A DNA stretch of 64,000 bases from Mycobacterium decipiens. GTDB lineage: Bacteria > Actinomycetota > Actinomycetes > Mycobacteriales > Mycobacteriaceae. The notes below the pieces were generated by a model, which had not been told where the DNA came from, made no database searches, and saw only the letters and a list, made by a program, of their open reading frames with translations. Positions 26,346 through 39,606 of the stretch are shown piece after piece (position 1 is the first letter of the stretch; every line of letters begins with the position of its first letter). The position numbers and the translations under genes are program-made. The stretch spans positions 4,588,001 through 4,652,000 of the forward strand of contig NZ_OY970459.1 in NCBI RefSeq assembly GCF_963853665.1. The letters are read 5' to 3'.

Positions 26346-27872
26346 TCAGCGCCCGACGGGGACTTCATCGGCAGCGAGATCACCCAGCCCGGCCCCGCGC
26401 GCCGCGTTGGCCAGCATGTGCTCGATCACGTTCTTGCCCAACGCGGTCTCGCTCGGCAGCTCTATCGGATACTTGCCGTCGAAGCACGCGGTGCACAGCC
26501 GCGACGTGGGCTGCTCGGATGCGGCGACCATGCCCCGCAGCGAGATGTAGCCCAGCGAGTCGGCACCGATGGCGTGCCGCACCGCCTCAAGCATCTCGTC
26601 CTCGCTTTCAACGGCATTCGCGATCAACTCGGCCGGCGAGGGGAAGTCGATGCCGTAGAAGCACGGCCACTTCACCGGTGGCGAGGCGATGCGCACATGC
26701 AGCTCCACCGCACCGGCCTCGCGCAGCATCCGCACCAACGCACGCTGTGTGTTGCCCCGCACTATCGAGTCGTCGACGACGATGAGCCGCTTGCCGCGGA
26801 TCACCTCTTTGAGCGGGTTGAGCTTCAGCCGGATGCCGAGCTGGCGGATGGTCTGTGACGGCTGGATGAAGGTGCGCCCGACGTAGGCGTTTTTCATCAG
26901 CCCCTGCCCATATGGGACGCCGGACTCCTGCGCGTATCCAACCGCGGCGGGTGTGCCGGATTCCGGCACACCGATCACCAAGTCCGCGTCGACCGGGCAT
27001 TCCCGGGCCAGTCGGCGACCGATCTCCACCCGCGCGGCGTGCACTGATCGCCCAGCGATGGTGCTGTCCGGCCGCGCCAGGTAGACGTATTCGAAGACGC
27101 AGCCCTTGGGCGTGGGGTTGGCAAAGTGCGTGGACCGCACCCCGTCGGCGTCGATGGCCAGCAATTCACCCGGTTCGATGTCGCGGACGAACGAGGCGCC
27201 GACGATGTCGAGCGCGGCTGTTTCGGAGGCCACCACCCAGCCGCGATCCAGACGGCCGAGCGACAGTGGGCGCACCCCGTACGGGTCGCGGCACGCGTAC
27301 AGCGTGTTTTCGTCCATGAACGTCAAACAGAACGCTCCCCGTACGGTCGGCAGCAGTTCCAGCGCCGCCTGTTCGAGGGTGGAGTCGGCCGCACCGTGGG
27401 CCAGCAGCGCGCCCAGAATGTCCGAATCCGTCGTGGCCGGAGCCGCGCCGCGCCGCGCCATCAACCCCGCGTCACGGGCACGAGCGGCAAGCGCAGCGGC
27501 GTTGACCAGATTCCCGTTGTGTCCCAACGCAACACCGGTGCCCGCGGTGGTGTTGCGGAACACCGGCTGGGCGTTCTCCCACGTCGTGTCGCCCGTGGTC
27601 GAGTAACGACAGTGCCCGATCGCAACGTGGCCCTGCATGGCCGCCAACGTCTGCTCATCGAACACCTGGCTGACCAGACCCAGGTCTTTGAAGACCAGCA
27701 CCTGGGATCCATCGGCGACGGCGATTCCGGCGGCTTCCTGGCCGCGATGCTGCAACGCGTACAGGCCGTAGTAGGTGAGTTTGGCGACTTCTTCGCCCGG
27801 GGCCCAGACCCCGAACACACCACACTCTTCCCGCGGCGAGTTCAGGTCTTGCTCGGGTTGCTGGACGGTCAC
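26346..27872 (-). CDS. purF: Amidophosphoribosyltransferase PurF
   Basis: A 508-residue glutamine PRPP amidotransferase, the first committed step of purine synthesis. The Ntn glutaminase nucleophile Cys17 sits in PREECGVFGVW; a 16-residue propeptide before it would be removed. PRPP motif: KRLIVVDDSIVRGNTQ near 353-368. The four-cysteine pattern for an Fe-S cluster includes CVFEYVYLARPD, CFYGID and LCTACFDGKYP. GTG 27872 is the first plausible start: upstream in-frame codons include no ATG/GTG with a ribosome site and overlap the next gene. Confidence 0.95.
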   Translation of the reverse strand: MTVQQPEQDLNSPREECGVFGVWAPGEEVAKLTYYGLYALQHRGQEAAGIAVADGSQVLVFKDLGLVSQVFDEQTLAAMQGHVAIGHCRYSTTGDTTWENAQPVFRNTTAGTGVALGHNGNLVNAAALAARARDAGLMARRGAAPATTDSDILGALLAHGAADSTLEQAALELLPTVRGAFCLTFMDENTLYACRDPYGVRPLSLGRLDRGWVVASETAALDIVGASFVRDIEPGELLAIDADGVRSTHFANPTPKGCVFEYVYLARPDSTIAGRSVHAARVEIGRRLARECPVDADLVIGVPESGTPAAVGYAQESGVPYGQGLMKNAYVGRTFIQPSQTIRQLGIRLKLNPLKEVIRGKRLIVVDDSIVRGNTQRALVRMLREAGAVELHVRIASPPVKWPCFYGIDFPSPAELIANAVESEDEMLEAVRHAIGADSLGYISLRGMVAASEQPTSRLCTACFDGKYPIELPSETALGKNVIEHMLANAARGAGLGDLAADEVPVGR

Positions 27873-28012
27873 GGTTTGGCGGCTCCCTGGGGCGCGGTTG
27901 GTGACGTACCCGAGTCTACGGCCACGACGCCCGCGCCGCCGAATCGAGGCGGGCGTGTTGGGTACCCCTACACCACCCCGCCGTACCGAAGGCGCAGCTC
28001 GGCACGCCGGAA

Positions 28013-28402
28013 TCAACCCAGACGCACCAGCGGAAGCCACGCTTGGATCTCACCGGCCCGCGAGCCCGAGAGGTTTAGCGCACCGGTGTCCCTGGCCTCC
28101 GCCAGCCGCAACAGCCCGGTGGCCAGCAGTAGCCAGGTGCGCGGGTCGGTCTCCACGACGTTGGGGGGTGTGCCGCGAGTGTGCCTGGGCCCGGAAATGC
28201 ATTGCACCGCGGCGAACGGCGGGATCCGGACCTCGACACTGGCCCCGGGAGCCAGCGCCGCGAGCGTGCGGGCGGTGAGCCGGACCGCCACCGCCAGCTC
28301 GTCAGTGTCGGGTGCCGGCAGCGTTTCGTCCCGCAACCAGTCCGCAAGTGCCAGCACGACCTGCCGAGTCTTGGCCGGATCGGCTCTACCGCGGGCGCTC
28401 AT
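28013..28402 (-). CDS. Sterol-carrier-fold conserved protein (Rv0807-like)
   Basis: A 129-residue protein with an N-terminal helical segment and the pattern VEVRIPPFAAVQCISGPRHT...VVETDPRTWLLLATG, typical of mycobacterial 'sterol carrier family' proteins next to purF. It has no catalytic signature. The ligand and role are unknown; its constant place upstream of purF suggests co-transcription. Confidence 0.75.
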   Translation of the reverse strand: MSARGRADPAKTRQVVLALADWLRDETLPAPDTDELAVAVRLTARTLAALAPGASVEVRIPPFAAVQCISGPRHTRGTPPNVVETDPRTWLLLATGLLRLAEARDTGALNLSGSRAGEIQAWLPLVRLG

Positions 28403-28671
28403 ACCTTAGGGTCTCAGGAATCCCGCGCCCAGCGGGACCGGGTGTAACCAAGCCTCCTTCCGAACTGAACTTCACGTGGCGCAGCTTGAACAGACAGGTT
28501 TCGGGCAGGTGTCTGCGAATCGCTAGATCTTTTGTGTTGCAAGAGTTCTCGCGTTGACGGCAGAATATCTAGGTGAACCCCGCACCGGCGAGCGGTCTTC
28601 ACCCTGCGCCCACGCCCGATGTGTGAGATTCTCTCGGTGCCCTAATCGCTTCTCCCTAAGGCGGTGTTCCG

Positions 28672-30270
28672 ATGCCCAAGATCACTTCGCGCGACGGCGG
28701 TCGGCCCGTCCAACGCAGCGTGAATCCCATCATCGTTACCCGGCGCGGCAAGATCGCCCGCCTGGAATCCAGCCTCACCCCGCATGAGGCCCAGATCGAG
28801 GACCTGGTCTTTCTGCGAAACGTGTTGACCAAGGCCGATATCCCCTTCCTGCTGATCCGCAACCACAACAACCGGCCGGTGCTTGCCATCAACATCGAAC
28901 TGCGCCCCGCGGTCGAGCGCGCGCTGGTGGCGGCCTGCGCCGCAGAACCGATGTACGCCAAAACAATTGATGAGCGTGGGATTGCTCCCATCCTGGTCAC
29001 CACGGGCGGCCTGTCGCGGCTAGTCGATCCACGTATCGTGCGGTTGTATCGACGGCGGATTGCGCCGGGCGGATTTCGCTACGGCCCGGCGTTCGGTGTG
29101 GAAATGCAATTCTGGGCATTCGAGGAGACCGTCATTCGTTGTCCGATCGAGAACTCCCTTACCCGCAAAGTGCTGCCGCGAGAAGAAGTCATTCCGGCAA
29201 CGGTCAAGCTGCATGGGTACAAGTGGCCGAGTCTTGAGGGCATGTTCACCCCACATGCCAGCGACGTGACGTTCGACATCGATCTGGTGTTCTCGTGGGT
29301 CGACGGTACTGATCCGGAGTTCCGGGCCCGGCGCGCGGCACAAATGTCGCAGCACGTGGTGGGTGAAGGTGACGACGCCGAGGCGCGGATCCGCCAAATC
29401 GATGAGTTGAAATACGCTTTGCGGTCGGTGAACATGTTTGCCCCGTGGATCCGCCGCATCTTCATTGCGACGGATTCGAACCCGCCGCCGTGGCTGGCCG
29501 AGCACCCAAAGATCACGATCGTTCCTGCTGAGGAGCACTTTTCGGATCGCGCGGCGTTGCCGACCTATAACTCGCACGCCGTGGAGAGCCAGCTGCACCA
29601 CATCGCGGAACTGAGCGAGCACTTCTTGTACTCCAACGACGACATGTTCTTCGGCCGGCCCCTCAAGGCCAGCATGTTCTTCTCCCCGGGTGGGGTCACC
29701 AGGTTCATCGAAGCCAAGACCCGGATTGGGCTCGGCGCCAATGATCCCACGCGTAGCGGCTTTGAGAATGCGGCCCGGGTCAACCGGCAGCTGCTCTTCG
29801 ACCGCTTCGGACAGGTGATAACCCGTCATCTCGAGCACACGGCGGTGCCGTTGCGCAAGAGCGTGCTAATCGAGATGGAGCGGGAGTTCCCGGATGAGTT
29901 CGCCCGCACGGCGGCCAGCGCGTTTCGCTCGGGTACCGACATCTCGGTGACAAATTCGCTCTACCACTACTACGCGTTGATGACCGGACGCGCCGTCCAG
30001 CAAGAAATGGCCAAGGTCCTCTACGTCGACACCACCAGCCAGGCGGGCCTTGGGCTACTTCCCGAGTTGCGCAAGCGACGCGAATACGACTTCTTCTGCC
30101 TCAACGACGGTAGCTTTCCCGAAGTCCCCGCGGCCGAGCGCGCCGAGCGAGTCGTCAGTTTCCTGGAGCGCTATTTCCCGATTCCGGCGCCCTGGGAGAA
30201 GGTCGCCGCGGACGTCAGTCGACAGGATTTCGCGGTGCCGACGATGTCAGCACCATCGGAGGGTGGCTGA
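28672..30270 (+). CDS. cpsY: Stealth-family sugar-phosphate transferase CpsY
   Basis: A 532-residue protein with the four stealth blocks. CR1 is [19 protein letters not shown] near 198-216 (I-D-x-V-Y/F-T/S-W-V-D-G). CR2 is [20 protein letters not shown] near 241-260, with [20 protein letters not shown] near 310-329. CR3 is [12 protein letters not shown] near 427. CR4 is CLNDGSF near 484. Such enzymes transfer hexose-1-phosphates in capsule or surface polysaccharide synthesis and are thought to help evade immunity. Its 3' end overlaps the convergent phosphodiesterase gene by 56 bases. Confidence 0.9.
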   Translation: MPKITSRDGGRPVQRSVNPIIVTRRGKIARLESSLTPHEAQIEDLVFLRNVLTKADIPFLLIRNHNNRPVLAINIELRPAVERALVAACAAEPMYAKTIDERGIAPILVTTGGLSRLVDPRIVRLYRRRIAPGGFRYGPAFGVEMQFWAFEETVIRCPIENSLTRKVLPREEVIPATVKLHGYKWPSLEGMFTPHASDVTFDIDLVFSWVDGTDPEFRARRAAQMSQHVVGEGDDAEARIRQIDELKYALRSVNMFAPWIRRIFIATDSNPPPWLAEHPKITIVPAEEHFSDRAALPTYNSHAVESQLHHIAELSEHFLYSNDDMFFGRPLKASMFFSPGGVTRFIEAKTRIGLGANDPTRSGFENAARVNRQLLFDRFGQVITRHLEHTAVPLRKSVLIEMEREFPDEFARTAASAFRSGTDISVTNSLYHYYALMTGRAVQQEMAKVLYVDTTSQAGLGLLPELRKRREYDFFCLNDGSFPEVPAAERAERVVSFLERYFPIPAPWEKVAADVSRQDFAVPTMSAPSEGG

Positions 30271-31171
30271 ATAGCGAATCGCGACGGGACGGTTCGATGA
30301 AAATGCCGCTTTCGGCGATTTGGCGTCGCGCCTGCCCGGGCGAGATAAAGGTGCCCACGGTTTCTCCGCCACCCAGGGGGATCACCGAGTGCACCACGGT
30401 GTCCGGATAGACGTGCACCAGGTTGCAACCTTGGGCGCCATCTCTGCCACGCGTTCCTCCGGCAGCAACGGTCAGGTCCTGGGTGTAGCAGGTCGCGGAG
30501 GCAACCGACACCGGGATTCCGACGAACGTGGCATTCGTGGAGTAGTGCAGGTGCCCGGCCAAGATGGCGCGAACGTCGCTCCCCTTGAGCACCCGCCCAA
30601 TCCGAGCCTGGTCGCGCAGCTCCACCGTGACGGCCATGTCCAAGACGCTCGGAATCGGCGGATGATGCAACGCCAGAATGGTGCCGTCCGGAGCTGGCGT
30701 TGCCAACTCTTGCGCGAGCCAATCCAATTGGGAGGTGCGGATTTCACCGTAATGATGACCCGGCACCGAGGTATCCAAGGTGATGATGCGCAAACCGTCG
30801 ATCATGCACACCTGGTCGAGCGGCGCCATCGAGGGCGCTTCGTCGAGCAAGAATCGACGCAGTTCGGCCCGGTCGTCGTGGTTGCCCATCACCCAGACGA
30901 GTTCGGCACCCAGCTGCGCCGCGAACGGCTCAACCAGGCCGCGCAGCTTGCGATATGCCTCCGGCTCGCCCTTATCGGCCAAATCACCAGTGAAGACGAC
31001 CGCATCGGGACGTAACCCGGAGTCGTGCAACTGTTGGAGTATTTCGCCCAGCCGGTCGTCGGCGTCCACCGCCCCGTAGAGCGGGCGATCCCCTCCGATG
31101 AGATGTGTGTCGCTGATGTGTAAGAGAACGTAATCCGGCCGCGGATGTTCCGCGGCCCTAAGTCTGTGCAC
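30215..31171 (-). CDS. Class III cyclic nucleotide phosphodiesterase (Rv0805-like)
   Basis: A 318-residue calcineurin-like metallophosphoesterase. Metal motifs: [13 protein letters not shown] near 18-30, [11 protein letters not shown] near 60, WVMGNHDD near 93, [10 protein letters not shown] near 164 and [10 protein letters not shown] near 203. In M. tuberculosis Rv0805 hydrolyses cAMP and, more efficiently, 2',3'-cAMP, and affects the cell envelope. GTG 31171 ([10 protein letters not shown]) gives the expected length. It is the last gene of the purL-CPBP-phosphodiesterase run. Confidence 0.92.
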   Translation of the reverse strand: MHRLRAAEHPRPDYVLLHISDTHLIGGDRPLYGAVDADDRLGEILQQLHDSGLRPDAVVFTGDLADKGEPEAYRKLRGLVEPFAAQLGAELVWVMGNHDDRAELRRFLLDEAPSMAPLDQVCMIDGLRIITLDTSVPGHHYGEIRTSQLDWLAQELATPAPDGTILALHHPPIPSVLDMAVTVELRDQARIGRVLKGSDVRAILAGHLHYSTNATFVGIPVSVASATCYTQDLTVAAGGTRGRDGAQGCNLVHVYPDTVVHSVIPLGGGETVGTFISPGQARRQIAESGIFIEPSRRDSLFSHPPMVLTSSAPRNPVD

Positions 31172-31237
31172 CTGAGGTGCCAACCCTCTCCATTGATCGG
31201 TTAGAACGGTGGCCCTCAAGTATAGCGGCGCTGCCGG

Positions 31238-31920
31238 CTAGAACCGCGCAGTTGTGAGCTGTTCCACGGTCACCGGCACCACGGCCCCGGTCCGTACGGC
31301 CGCGTTGCGGTATTTCAAACGCCGCTGGACCGTCACCGCGGCGAGGGCGCCGGCCTCGTTGATCGCCAGGTGCGTCAGGATCGGCGCCGCCAGGCTGCCG
31401 GACCGGTCGGCCAGCCAACCGAACAGCCAGCCGGCGATACCGGTGGCCAGCACGGTGGGTACCGGCGGCGCGCCCGTCGCGCGCGCGTCGGCGATGTGGG
31501 ACAGACCGAAGGCGGCGGCTTGCAGTATTCGTCCACCAGCCGGACCGAAGGTCCCCGCGGCCACGGTGGCCAGCGCCCCGCGAAACGCGGCCTCCTCGGC
31601 CCACACCGTGCCGCCGGGTATCTGCCATCCCAGCCAGGCCGGTACCGACGCCGGCAACTCACGGGCCGACATCGACAGCCGCACCATCGGCACCGGTGTC
31701 GTTGCCGCGATCGCGGCCGCCGCCGCCGCCCCCGCCGCCGAGCCCAGCCGCAACCCCGCCCACAACCGCGGCGGCCAAAGGCCGAGCGGCGCCTGCGTGA
31801 CCAGCACCAGCACCCCACCCAGACCGGCCTGCAGCGGCACCCGCCAGGGCGCCGGAAGCCGCGGGCCGACCAGGCTCCAGCCAACCAGGCCGGCGGCCAA
31901 AGACAGGGCGCGCAGCCGAC

Positions 31921-31924
<4 letters not shown>
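31238..31924 (-). CDS. CPBP-family intramembrane metalloprotease-like protein (Rv0804-like)
   Basis: A 228-residue hydrophobic protein with several membrane helices and the CPBP/CAAX-protease motif EEAAFRG near 111-117, followed by GLSHIADA and [10 protein letters not shown], supplying the Glu-Glu...Arg, His and His...Asn residues of the family. Bacterial members process small peptides or act in immunity to bacteriocins; no substrate is known here. Its ATG overlaps the purL stop (ATGA), so it is coupled to purL. Confidence 0.75.
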
Positions 31925-34253
<2,329 letters not shown>

Positions 34254-34354
34254 CTAGGCCCCAGTGCCTGCGGCCGCGTTTGCGCGGATAATCCAATGGG
34301 TAGTTCTGACCCCAGCAGAAAAAGTCGCAGCAACGAAACGATGGAGGGTGACCG

Positions 34355-34579
34355 ATGACCACTGCATCCGCCGAAGTGACTGGCACCAGCGACCGAACCT
34401 ACGACCTCATTTGGTTCACCGAGAAATGCTTGGAGAACGCGCTGCGCTTGGACACCTACATCCGCGACGCCGAGCGCGAGGGTGACCACGAGTTGGCCGA
34501 GCTGTTCCGCAAGGGGCAGGCCGACAGCCGCAAGGGCGCCGAGATGGCAAAGCGGCTGCTCGCCCAGCGGATCACCTAA
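34355..34579 (+). CDS. Conserved 74-residue helical protein
   Basis: A small soluble protein, DLIWFTEKCLENALRLDTYI followed by REGDHELAELFRKGQADSRK, predicted almost all helical. GGAGGG precedes the ATG by 6 bases. It is divergent from purL and followed by a GNAT gene. It has no known domain; mycobacteria keep it at this position. Function unknown. Confidence 0.7.
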   Translation: MTTASAEVTGTSDRTYDLIWFTEKCLENALRLDTYIRDAEREGDHELAELFRKGQADSRKGAEMAKRLLAQRIT

Positions 34580-35640
<1,061 letters not shown>

Positions 35641-35650
35641 ATGCCGGACC

Positions 35651-36952
35651 CTATGCTTGCGCGCAAAGAAACGCCCGCAACGCCGCCGAGTAGGCGGCCA
35701 CGTCGTGAGCGCCCATCAATTCACGCGCGGAGTGCATCGCCAGCTGGGCCGCACCGACGTCGACGGTGGGGATTCCGGTCCGAGCCGACGCCAGCGGCCC
35801 GATCGTCGACCCGCACGGCAGGTCGGCGCGGTGCTCGTAGTGCTGCAGCGGCACTCCGGCCTGCTGGCAGGCCAGCGCGAAGGCCGCGGCGGTGCGTCCG
35901 TCGGTGGCGTACCGCAGATTCGGGTGCACCTTGAGCACCGGCCCCGCGTTGGCCTCGATCAGATGACCGGGCTCGTGACGGTCCGGGTAGTTGGGGTGCG
36001 TGGCGTGTGCCATGTCGGCTGAGGCCAACAGCGAGGCGGGCAGCCGCCGCAGGAAGTCTTCCCGGCTGCCGCCGGCCGCCAGCACGATGCGTTCCAGCAC
36101 GGAGGTCAGCAGGTTGGACTGCGCGCCGTGGTCCGAGGCCGAACCGACCTCCTCGTGGTCGAAGACCACCAGCACGGGCAGGTAGCCGCGCGACGCCGAA
36201 TCCACGTCCAATGCCAGCAATGCCTCCATCCCCGCGTAGCAACTGGCCTGGTTGTCCAGCCGCGGCGCGCTCAGCAGGCCAGCGGTGCCGTTGACCTCGG
36301 CACCGATCACCGCCGACGGGGTCAGATCATGGGTCATCAGATCGGCGGCCAGCACATCGGACACCGGAATCCCGGCGCGCTGCGCGACGTAGTCGACAAA
36401 GGACGCGGCGCGCTCGCCGACGCCCCACACCGCGTTGACATGTCGCTGCGGATCCAGCGTGAGCGACTTGCGGTCGTCGGCCAAGTGAATCGCCAGCTGC
36501 GGCACCCGCAGGATCGGATCGTCAATCCGGACCAGCCGGTGAGAGACCCCATTAAGCCCCTGGTCGTCCCGCACCGAAAGGCGCCCGCTGATGCCCAGAT
36601 CGCGATCCAGCCAGGAGTTCAGCAACACCGACCCGTACGGCTGCAGCGCCACCACCTGCCAGCCGGCGACCACTCGATCCGGGTTCTGCTTGACCCGCAG
36701 GTTGGGGCTGTCGGTATGGGCACCGACGATCCGGAACGGGGCTTGCGCCCTCCCGGGCTGCTCGGAGTTCCAAGCCACCAGCGAGCCGGCCCGGACGGTG
36801 AAGTACCGGCCCGGTTCCTCCGGCCAGCGATCCGTTTCGCTGAGTTCGAGGTAACCGGCGCGCAGCAGCCGTCGGGCCACCGTCGCGCAGACGTGGAACG
36901 GCGACGGGGACGCGTCGATGAATTCGCACAGGCCGAGTGCCGTGGCCACCAT
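35651..36952 (-). CDS. M18-family aminopeptidase (ApeB/PepC-like)
   Basis: A 433-residue cytosolic zinc aminopeptidase of the aspartyl-aminopeptidase family. Metal and catalytic motifs: [14 protein letters not shown] (His/Asp ligands) near 75-88, [13 protein letters not shown] near 228, [18 protein letters not shown] (Glu-Glu base and ligand) near 258 and [18 protein letters not shown] near 313. It removes N-terminal acidic or neutral residues from peptides. It starts at the first ATG, giving [12 protein letters not shown] at the proper place. Confidence 0.92.
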   Translation of the reverse strand: MVATALGLCEFIDASPSPFHVCATVARRLLRAGYLELSETDRWPEEPGRYFTVRAGSLVAWNSEQPGRAQAPFRIVGAHTDSPNLRVKQNPDRVVAGWQVVALQPYGSVLLNSWLDRDLGISGRLSVRDDQGLNGVSHRLVRIDDPILRVPQLAIHLADDRKSLTLDPQRHVNAVWGVGERAASFVDYVAQRAGIPVSDVLAADLMTHDLTPSAVIGAEVNGTAGLLSAPRLDNQASCYAGMEALLALDVDSASRGYLPVLVVFDHEEVGSASDHGAQSNLLTSVLERIVLAAGGSREDFLRRLPASLLASADMAHATHPNYPDRHEPGHLIEANAGPVLKVHPNLRYATDGRTAAAFALACQQAGVPLQHYEHRADLPCGSTIGPLASARTGIPTVDVGAAQLAMHSARELMGAHDVAAYSAALRAFLCAQA

Positions 36953-36996
36953 GTAGCCATGTTTAGCATCACCGGAATTGCCGGGACGTTAGGGTC

Positions 36997-38022
36997 GTGG
37001 CTGTGCCTGCCGTCTCTCCGCAGCCGATTCTGGCGCCCTTGACGCCGGCCGCGATATTCCTGGTCGCCACCATCGGCGCCGGCGGCGAGGCGACGGTGCA
37101 CGACGCACTGTCCGAGGTGTCCAGCCTGGTGCGCGCGATCGGTTTCCGTGACCCGACGAAGCGCTTGTCCGTGGTCGCCTCGATCGGGTCCGACGCCTGG
37201 GACCGCTTGTTCGCCGGACCCCGACCCACCGAATTGCATCCGTTCGTCGAGCTGACCGGACCGCGGCATACCGCCCCGGCCACGCCCGGTGATCTGTTGT
37301 TCCACATCCGGGCCGAGACCATGGACGTGTGCTTCGAGTTGGCCGGCCGCATTCTCAAGTCAATGGGCGATGCGGTGACGGTTGTCGACGAAGTGCACGG
37401 CTTCCGGTTTTTCGACAACCGGGATCTGCTGGGCTTTGTCGATGGGACCGAAAACCCAAGTGGCCCAATCGCCATCAAGGCCACCACGATCGGTGACGAG
37501 GATCCGACCTTCGCCGGCTCGTGCTATGTGCACGTGCAGAAGTATGTGCACGATATGGCGTCGTGGGAATCCCTCTCGGTCACCGAGCAGGAGCGAGTGA
37601 TCGGCCGGACCAAGCTCGACGACATCGAGCTCGACGACAACGCGAAGCCGACCAACTCACACGTAGCGCTCAACGTCATCACCGACGACGAGGGCACCGA
37701 GCTGAAGATCGTGCGACACAACATGCCGTTCGGCGAAGTCGGCAAGGGCGAGTACGGCACGTACTTCATCGGATATTCCCGCACCCCAGCGGTCACCGAG
37801 CAGATGCTGTGCAACATGTTTCTCGGCGATCCGCCCGGCAACACCGACCGGGTGCTGGACTTTTCCACCGCGGTGACCGGCGGACTGTTCTTCTCCCCCA
37901 CCGTCGAATTTCTCGACGATCCACCGCCCCTACCGCAGGCGGCGACGCCGGCCCTGGCCGTCGTTCCGGCTCCTGACGACGGGTCACTCGCGATCGGCAG
38001 CCTGAAAGGAACCTCCCGATGA
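36997..38022 (+). CDS. Dye-decolorizing peroxidase (DyP), encapsulin cargo
   Basis: A 341-residue heme peroxidase. GFVDGTENPSGP near 146-157 is the DyP GxxDG motif with the catalytic Asp. The proximal heme His lies in the SHVALNVI / VRHNMPFGEVGKGEYGTYFI region (about 222-256). The C-terminus DDGSLAIGSLKGTSR matches the targeting peptide that docks DyP inside encapsulin shells. GTG start. The next gene, encapsulin, overlaps by 4 bases (ATGA). It breaks down peroxides inside the nanocompartment, helping resist oxidative and acid stress. Confidence 0.94.
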   Translation: MAVPAVSPQPILAPLTPAAIFLVATIGAGGEATVHDALSEVSSLVRAIGFRDPTKRLSVVASIGSDAWDRLFAGPRPTELHPFVELTGPRHTAPATPGDLLFHIRAETMDVCFELAGRILKSMGDAVTVVDEVHGFRFFDNRDLLGFVDGTENPSGPIAIKATTIGDEDPTFAGSCYVHVQKYVHDMASWESLSVTEQERVIGRTKLDDIELDDNAKPTNSHVALNVITDDEGTELKIVRHNMPFGEVGKGEYGTYFIGYSRTPAVTEQMLCNMFLGDPPGNTDRVLDFSTAVTGGLFFSPTVEFLDDPPPLPQAATPALAVVPAPDDGSLAIGSLKGTSR

Positions 38023-38816
38023 ACAATCTTTACCGCGATCTGGCTCCGGTCACCGAAGCCGCCTGGGCCGAAATCGAATTGGAGGCAACCCGCACGTTCA
38101 AGCGCCACATCGCCGGGCGCCGGGTGGTCGATGTCAGCGAGCCCGGAGGGCCGGTCACCGCGGCGGTCAGCACCGGCCGGCTGATCGATGTGAAAGCACC
38201 CACCGACGGCGTGATCGCCCACCTGCGGGCTAGCAAACCCCTTGTCCGGCTGCGGGTTCCGTTCACCCTGTCCCGCGACGAAATCGATGACGTCGAACGT
38301 GGTTCCAACGACTCCGATTGGGAACCGGTCAAGGACGCCGCCAAAAAGCTGGCCTTCGTCGAAGACCGCACAATTTTCGAGGGCTACGGCGCCGCGTCAA
38401 TCGAAGGGATCCGCAGCGCTAGTTCGAACCCGGCGTTGACGCTGCCCGAGGATCCGCGGGAAATCCCCGATGTCATCTCCCAGGCGTTGTCCGAACTGCG
38501 GTTGGCCGGCGTGGACGGACCGTATTCGGTGCTGCTCTCCGCTGACGTCTACACCAAGGTCAGCGAGACTTCCGATCACGGCTATCCCATCCGCGAGCAC
38601 CTGAACCGGCTGGTCGACGGGGACATAATCTGGGCCCCGGCCATCGACGGCGCGTTCGTGCTGACCACGCGCGGCGGCGACTTCGACCTACAGCTGGGCA
38701 CCGACGTGTCGATTGGTTACCTCAGCCATGACGCCGACACCGTGCGGCTCTATCTTCAGGAGACCCTGACGTTTTTGTGCTACACCGCCGAGGCGTCGGT
38801 CGCGCTGAGCGCCTGA
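38019..38816 (+). CDS. Encapsulin shell protein (Cfp29)
   Basis: A 265-residue HK97-fold protein starting MNNLYRDLAPVTEAAWAEIE, the hallmark of family 1 encapsulins, ending TVRLYLQETLTFLCYTAEAS. Sixty copies of this type assemble a roughly 24 nm shell that holds DyP (and in M. tuberculosis also FolB and BfrB). CFP29 was first found as a culture-filtrate T-cell antigen. It is coupled by ATGA overlap to the cargo gene. Confidence 0.96.
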   Translation: MNNLYRDLAPVTEAAWAEIELEATRTFKRHIAGRRVVDVSEPGGPVTAAVSTGRLIDVKAPTDGVIAHLRASKPLVRLRVPFTLSRDEIDDVERGSNDSDWEPVKDAAKKLAFVEDRTIFEGYGAASIEGIRSASSNPALTLPEDPREIPDVISQALSELRLAGVDGPYSVLLSADVYTKVSETSDHGYPIREHLNRLVDGDIIWAPAIDGAFVLTTRGGDFDLQLGTDVSIGYLSHDADTVRLYLQETLTFLCYTAEASVALSA

Positions 38817-38899
38817 GCGTTCTGCCGCGTGATCTTGGCTGAGCACGGGGATTTTCGGGTTGACGCGTTTGCGCCGCGCGTTTCGGATACTCCCGCCGC

Positions 38900-39350
38900 C
38901 CGCCCCCGGCTCCGTCATCGCCTACGGTGCGCCGAATAGCGATGCCGGCATCGAGCTGGATCGGGGATTTCGGCGAGTTCCCCCTGGTTCCCGATGCGGA
39001 CCTGCGCAAGCACTCGGGGATGCCGTTGCACAAGCCACCCGCTGGCCCCGGCCGAAGCTTACCGATGGAAGAAGCCCGACCCCCTATCGCTCGAGTCGTA
39101 ACACCCGAGCCCCCGAAGCCCGAGTTGTTGGAGCCCGAACTATCGTCGTCGGCGTCGGTAAGACCCGAGGGCATTTTTCCCCTGGTTGAACAATCCCGAG
39201 GTGCCGGTGCCCAGGTACCCGGAGCGGGGGCAGGGGCCGACGCCGAGCCGGGTCCTCAACCCCGAAGCAACGCCTGCGGCCAGCCAGGGCTGCGGCTCGG
39301 CGAGGGCCTCGACTGGACAGGTGTTGTGCACCGTGAGTGCGCGAGAGCAT
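38900..39350 (-). pseudogene. Decayed PPE-MPTR-like C-terminal remnant
   Basis: The interval 38817-39546 has no intact gene. On the minus strand, scattered frames carry NxGxxN-type fragments typical of PPE-MPTR tails: TGTSGLFNQG near 39190, SGSNNSGFGGSGVT near 39130 and PKSPIQLDAGIAI near 38960. They are in different frames with stops, so the gene is dead. The parent type is inferred from repeat flavour only; GC-rich low-complexity sequence could mimic it. Confidence 0.45.
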
Positions 39351-39547
39351 CAGGGCGCTCGCGGGTTTGGCGCGCAGTACCCATCCGTGTGTGAACAGCG
39401 GCGCTAACGCCTGCCCCATCCGCCCGGTCACATCCGCACCCACCCGGCCGGTTGCTAGCCGGCAAGCAGAGAGCCAGCGTCGCCGAGGGGGCTTGATCGC
39501 GGATCCGTGAACTGCTCCACAGAGCCCGCCCAGCGCGCGCAAAAGCG

Positions 39548-39587
39548 TAGGTTCCCTACTGTAGGCTACCCTATAGTAGGGGGCCTA
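39548..39587. promoter_or_regulatory. Palindromic operator over the thiolase promoter
   Basis: CCCTACT (39554-39560) and AGTAGGG (39575-39581) flank 14 bases, with an outer TAGG/CCTA pair (39548-39551, 39584-39587). A -10-like TATAGT at 39572-39577 lies inside. The stretch is 20 bases before the thiolase ATG. A dimeric regulator binding here would block the promoter; the MarR gene two positions downstream is the obvious candidate. Confidence 0.6.
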
Positions 39588-39606
39588 ACTATGTACGGAG
39601 GCTGCG

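Noticed and set aside
27873..28040. N-terminal extension of purF
   Set aside because: It overlaps the upstream gene, lacks a supported start, and the Cys nucleophile is correctly placed from GTG 27872. A somewhat longer start, as annotated in some relatives, cannot be fully excluded.
38860..39394. Plus-strand frames of 109 and 155 codons after encapsulin
   Set aside because: Pro/Ala/Gly-rich with no family, no ribosome site, and opposite to PPE-MPTR-like fragments; probably decayed DNA.
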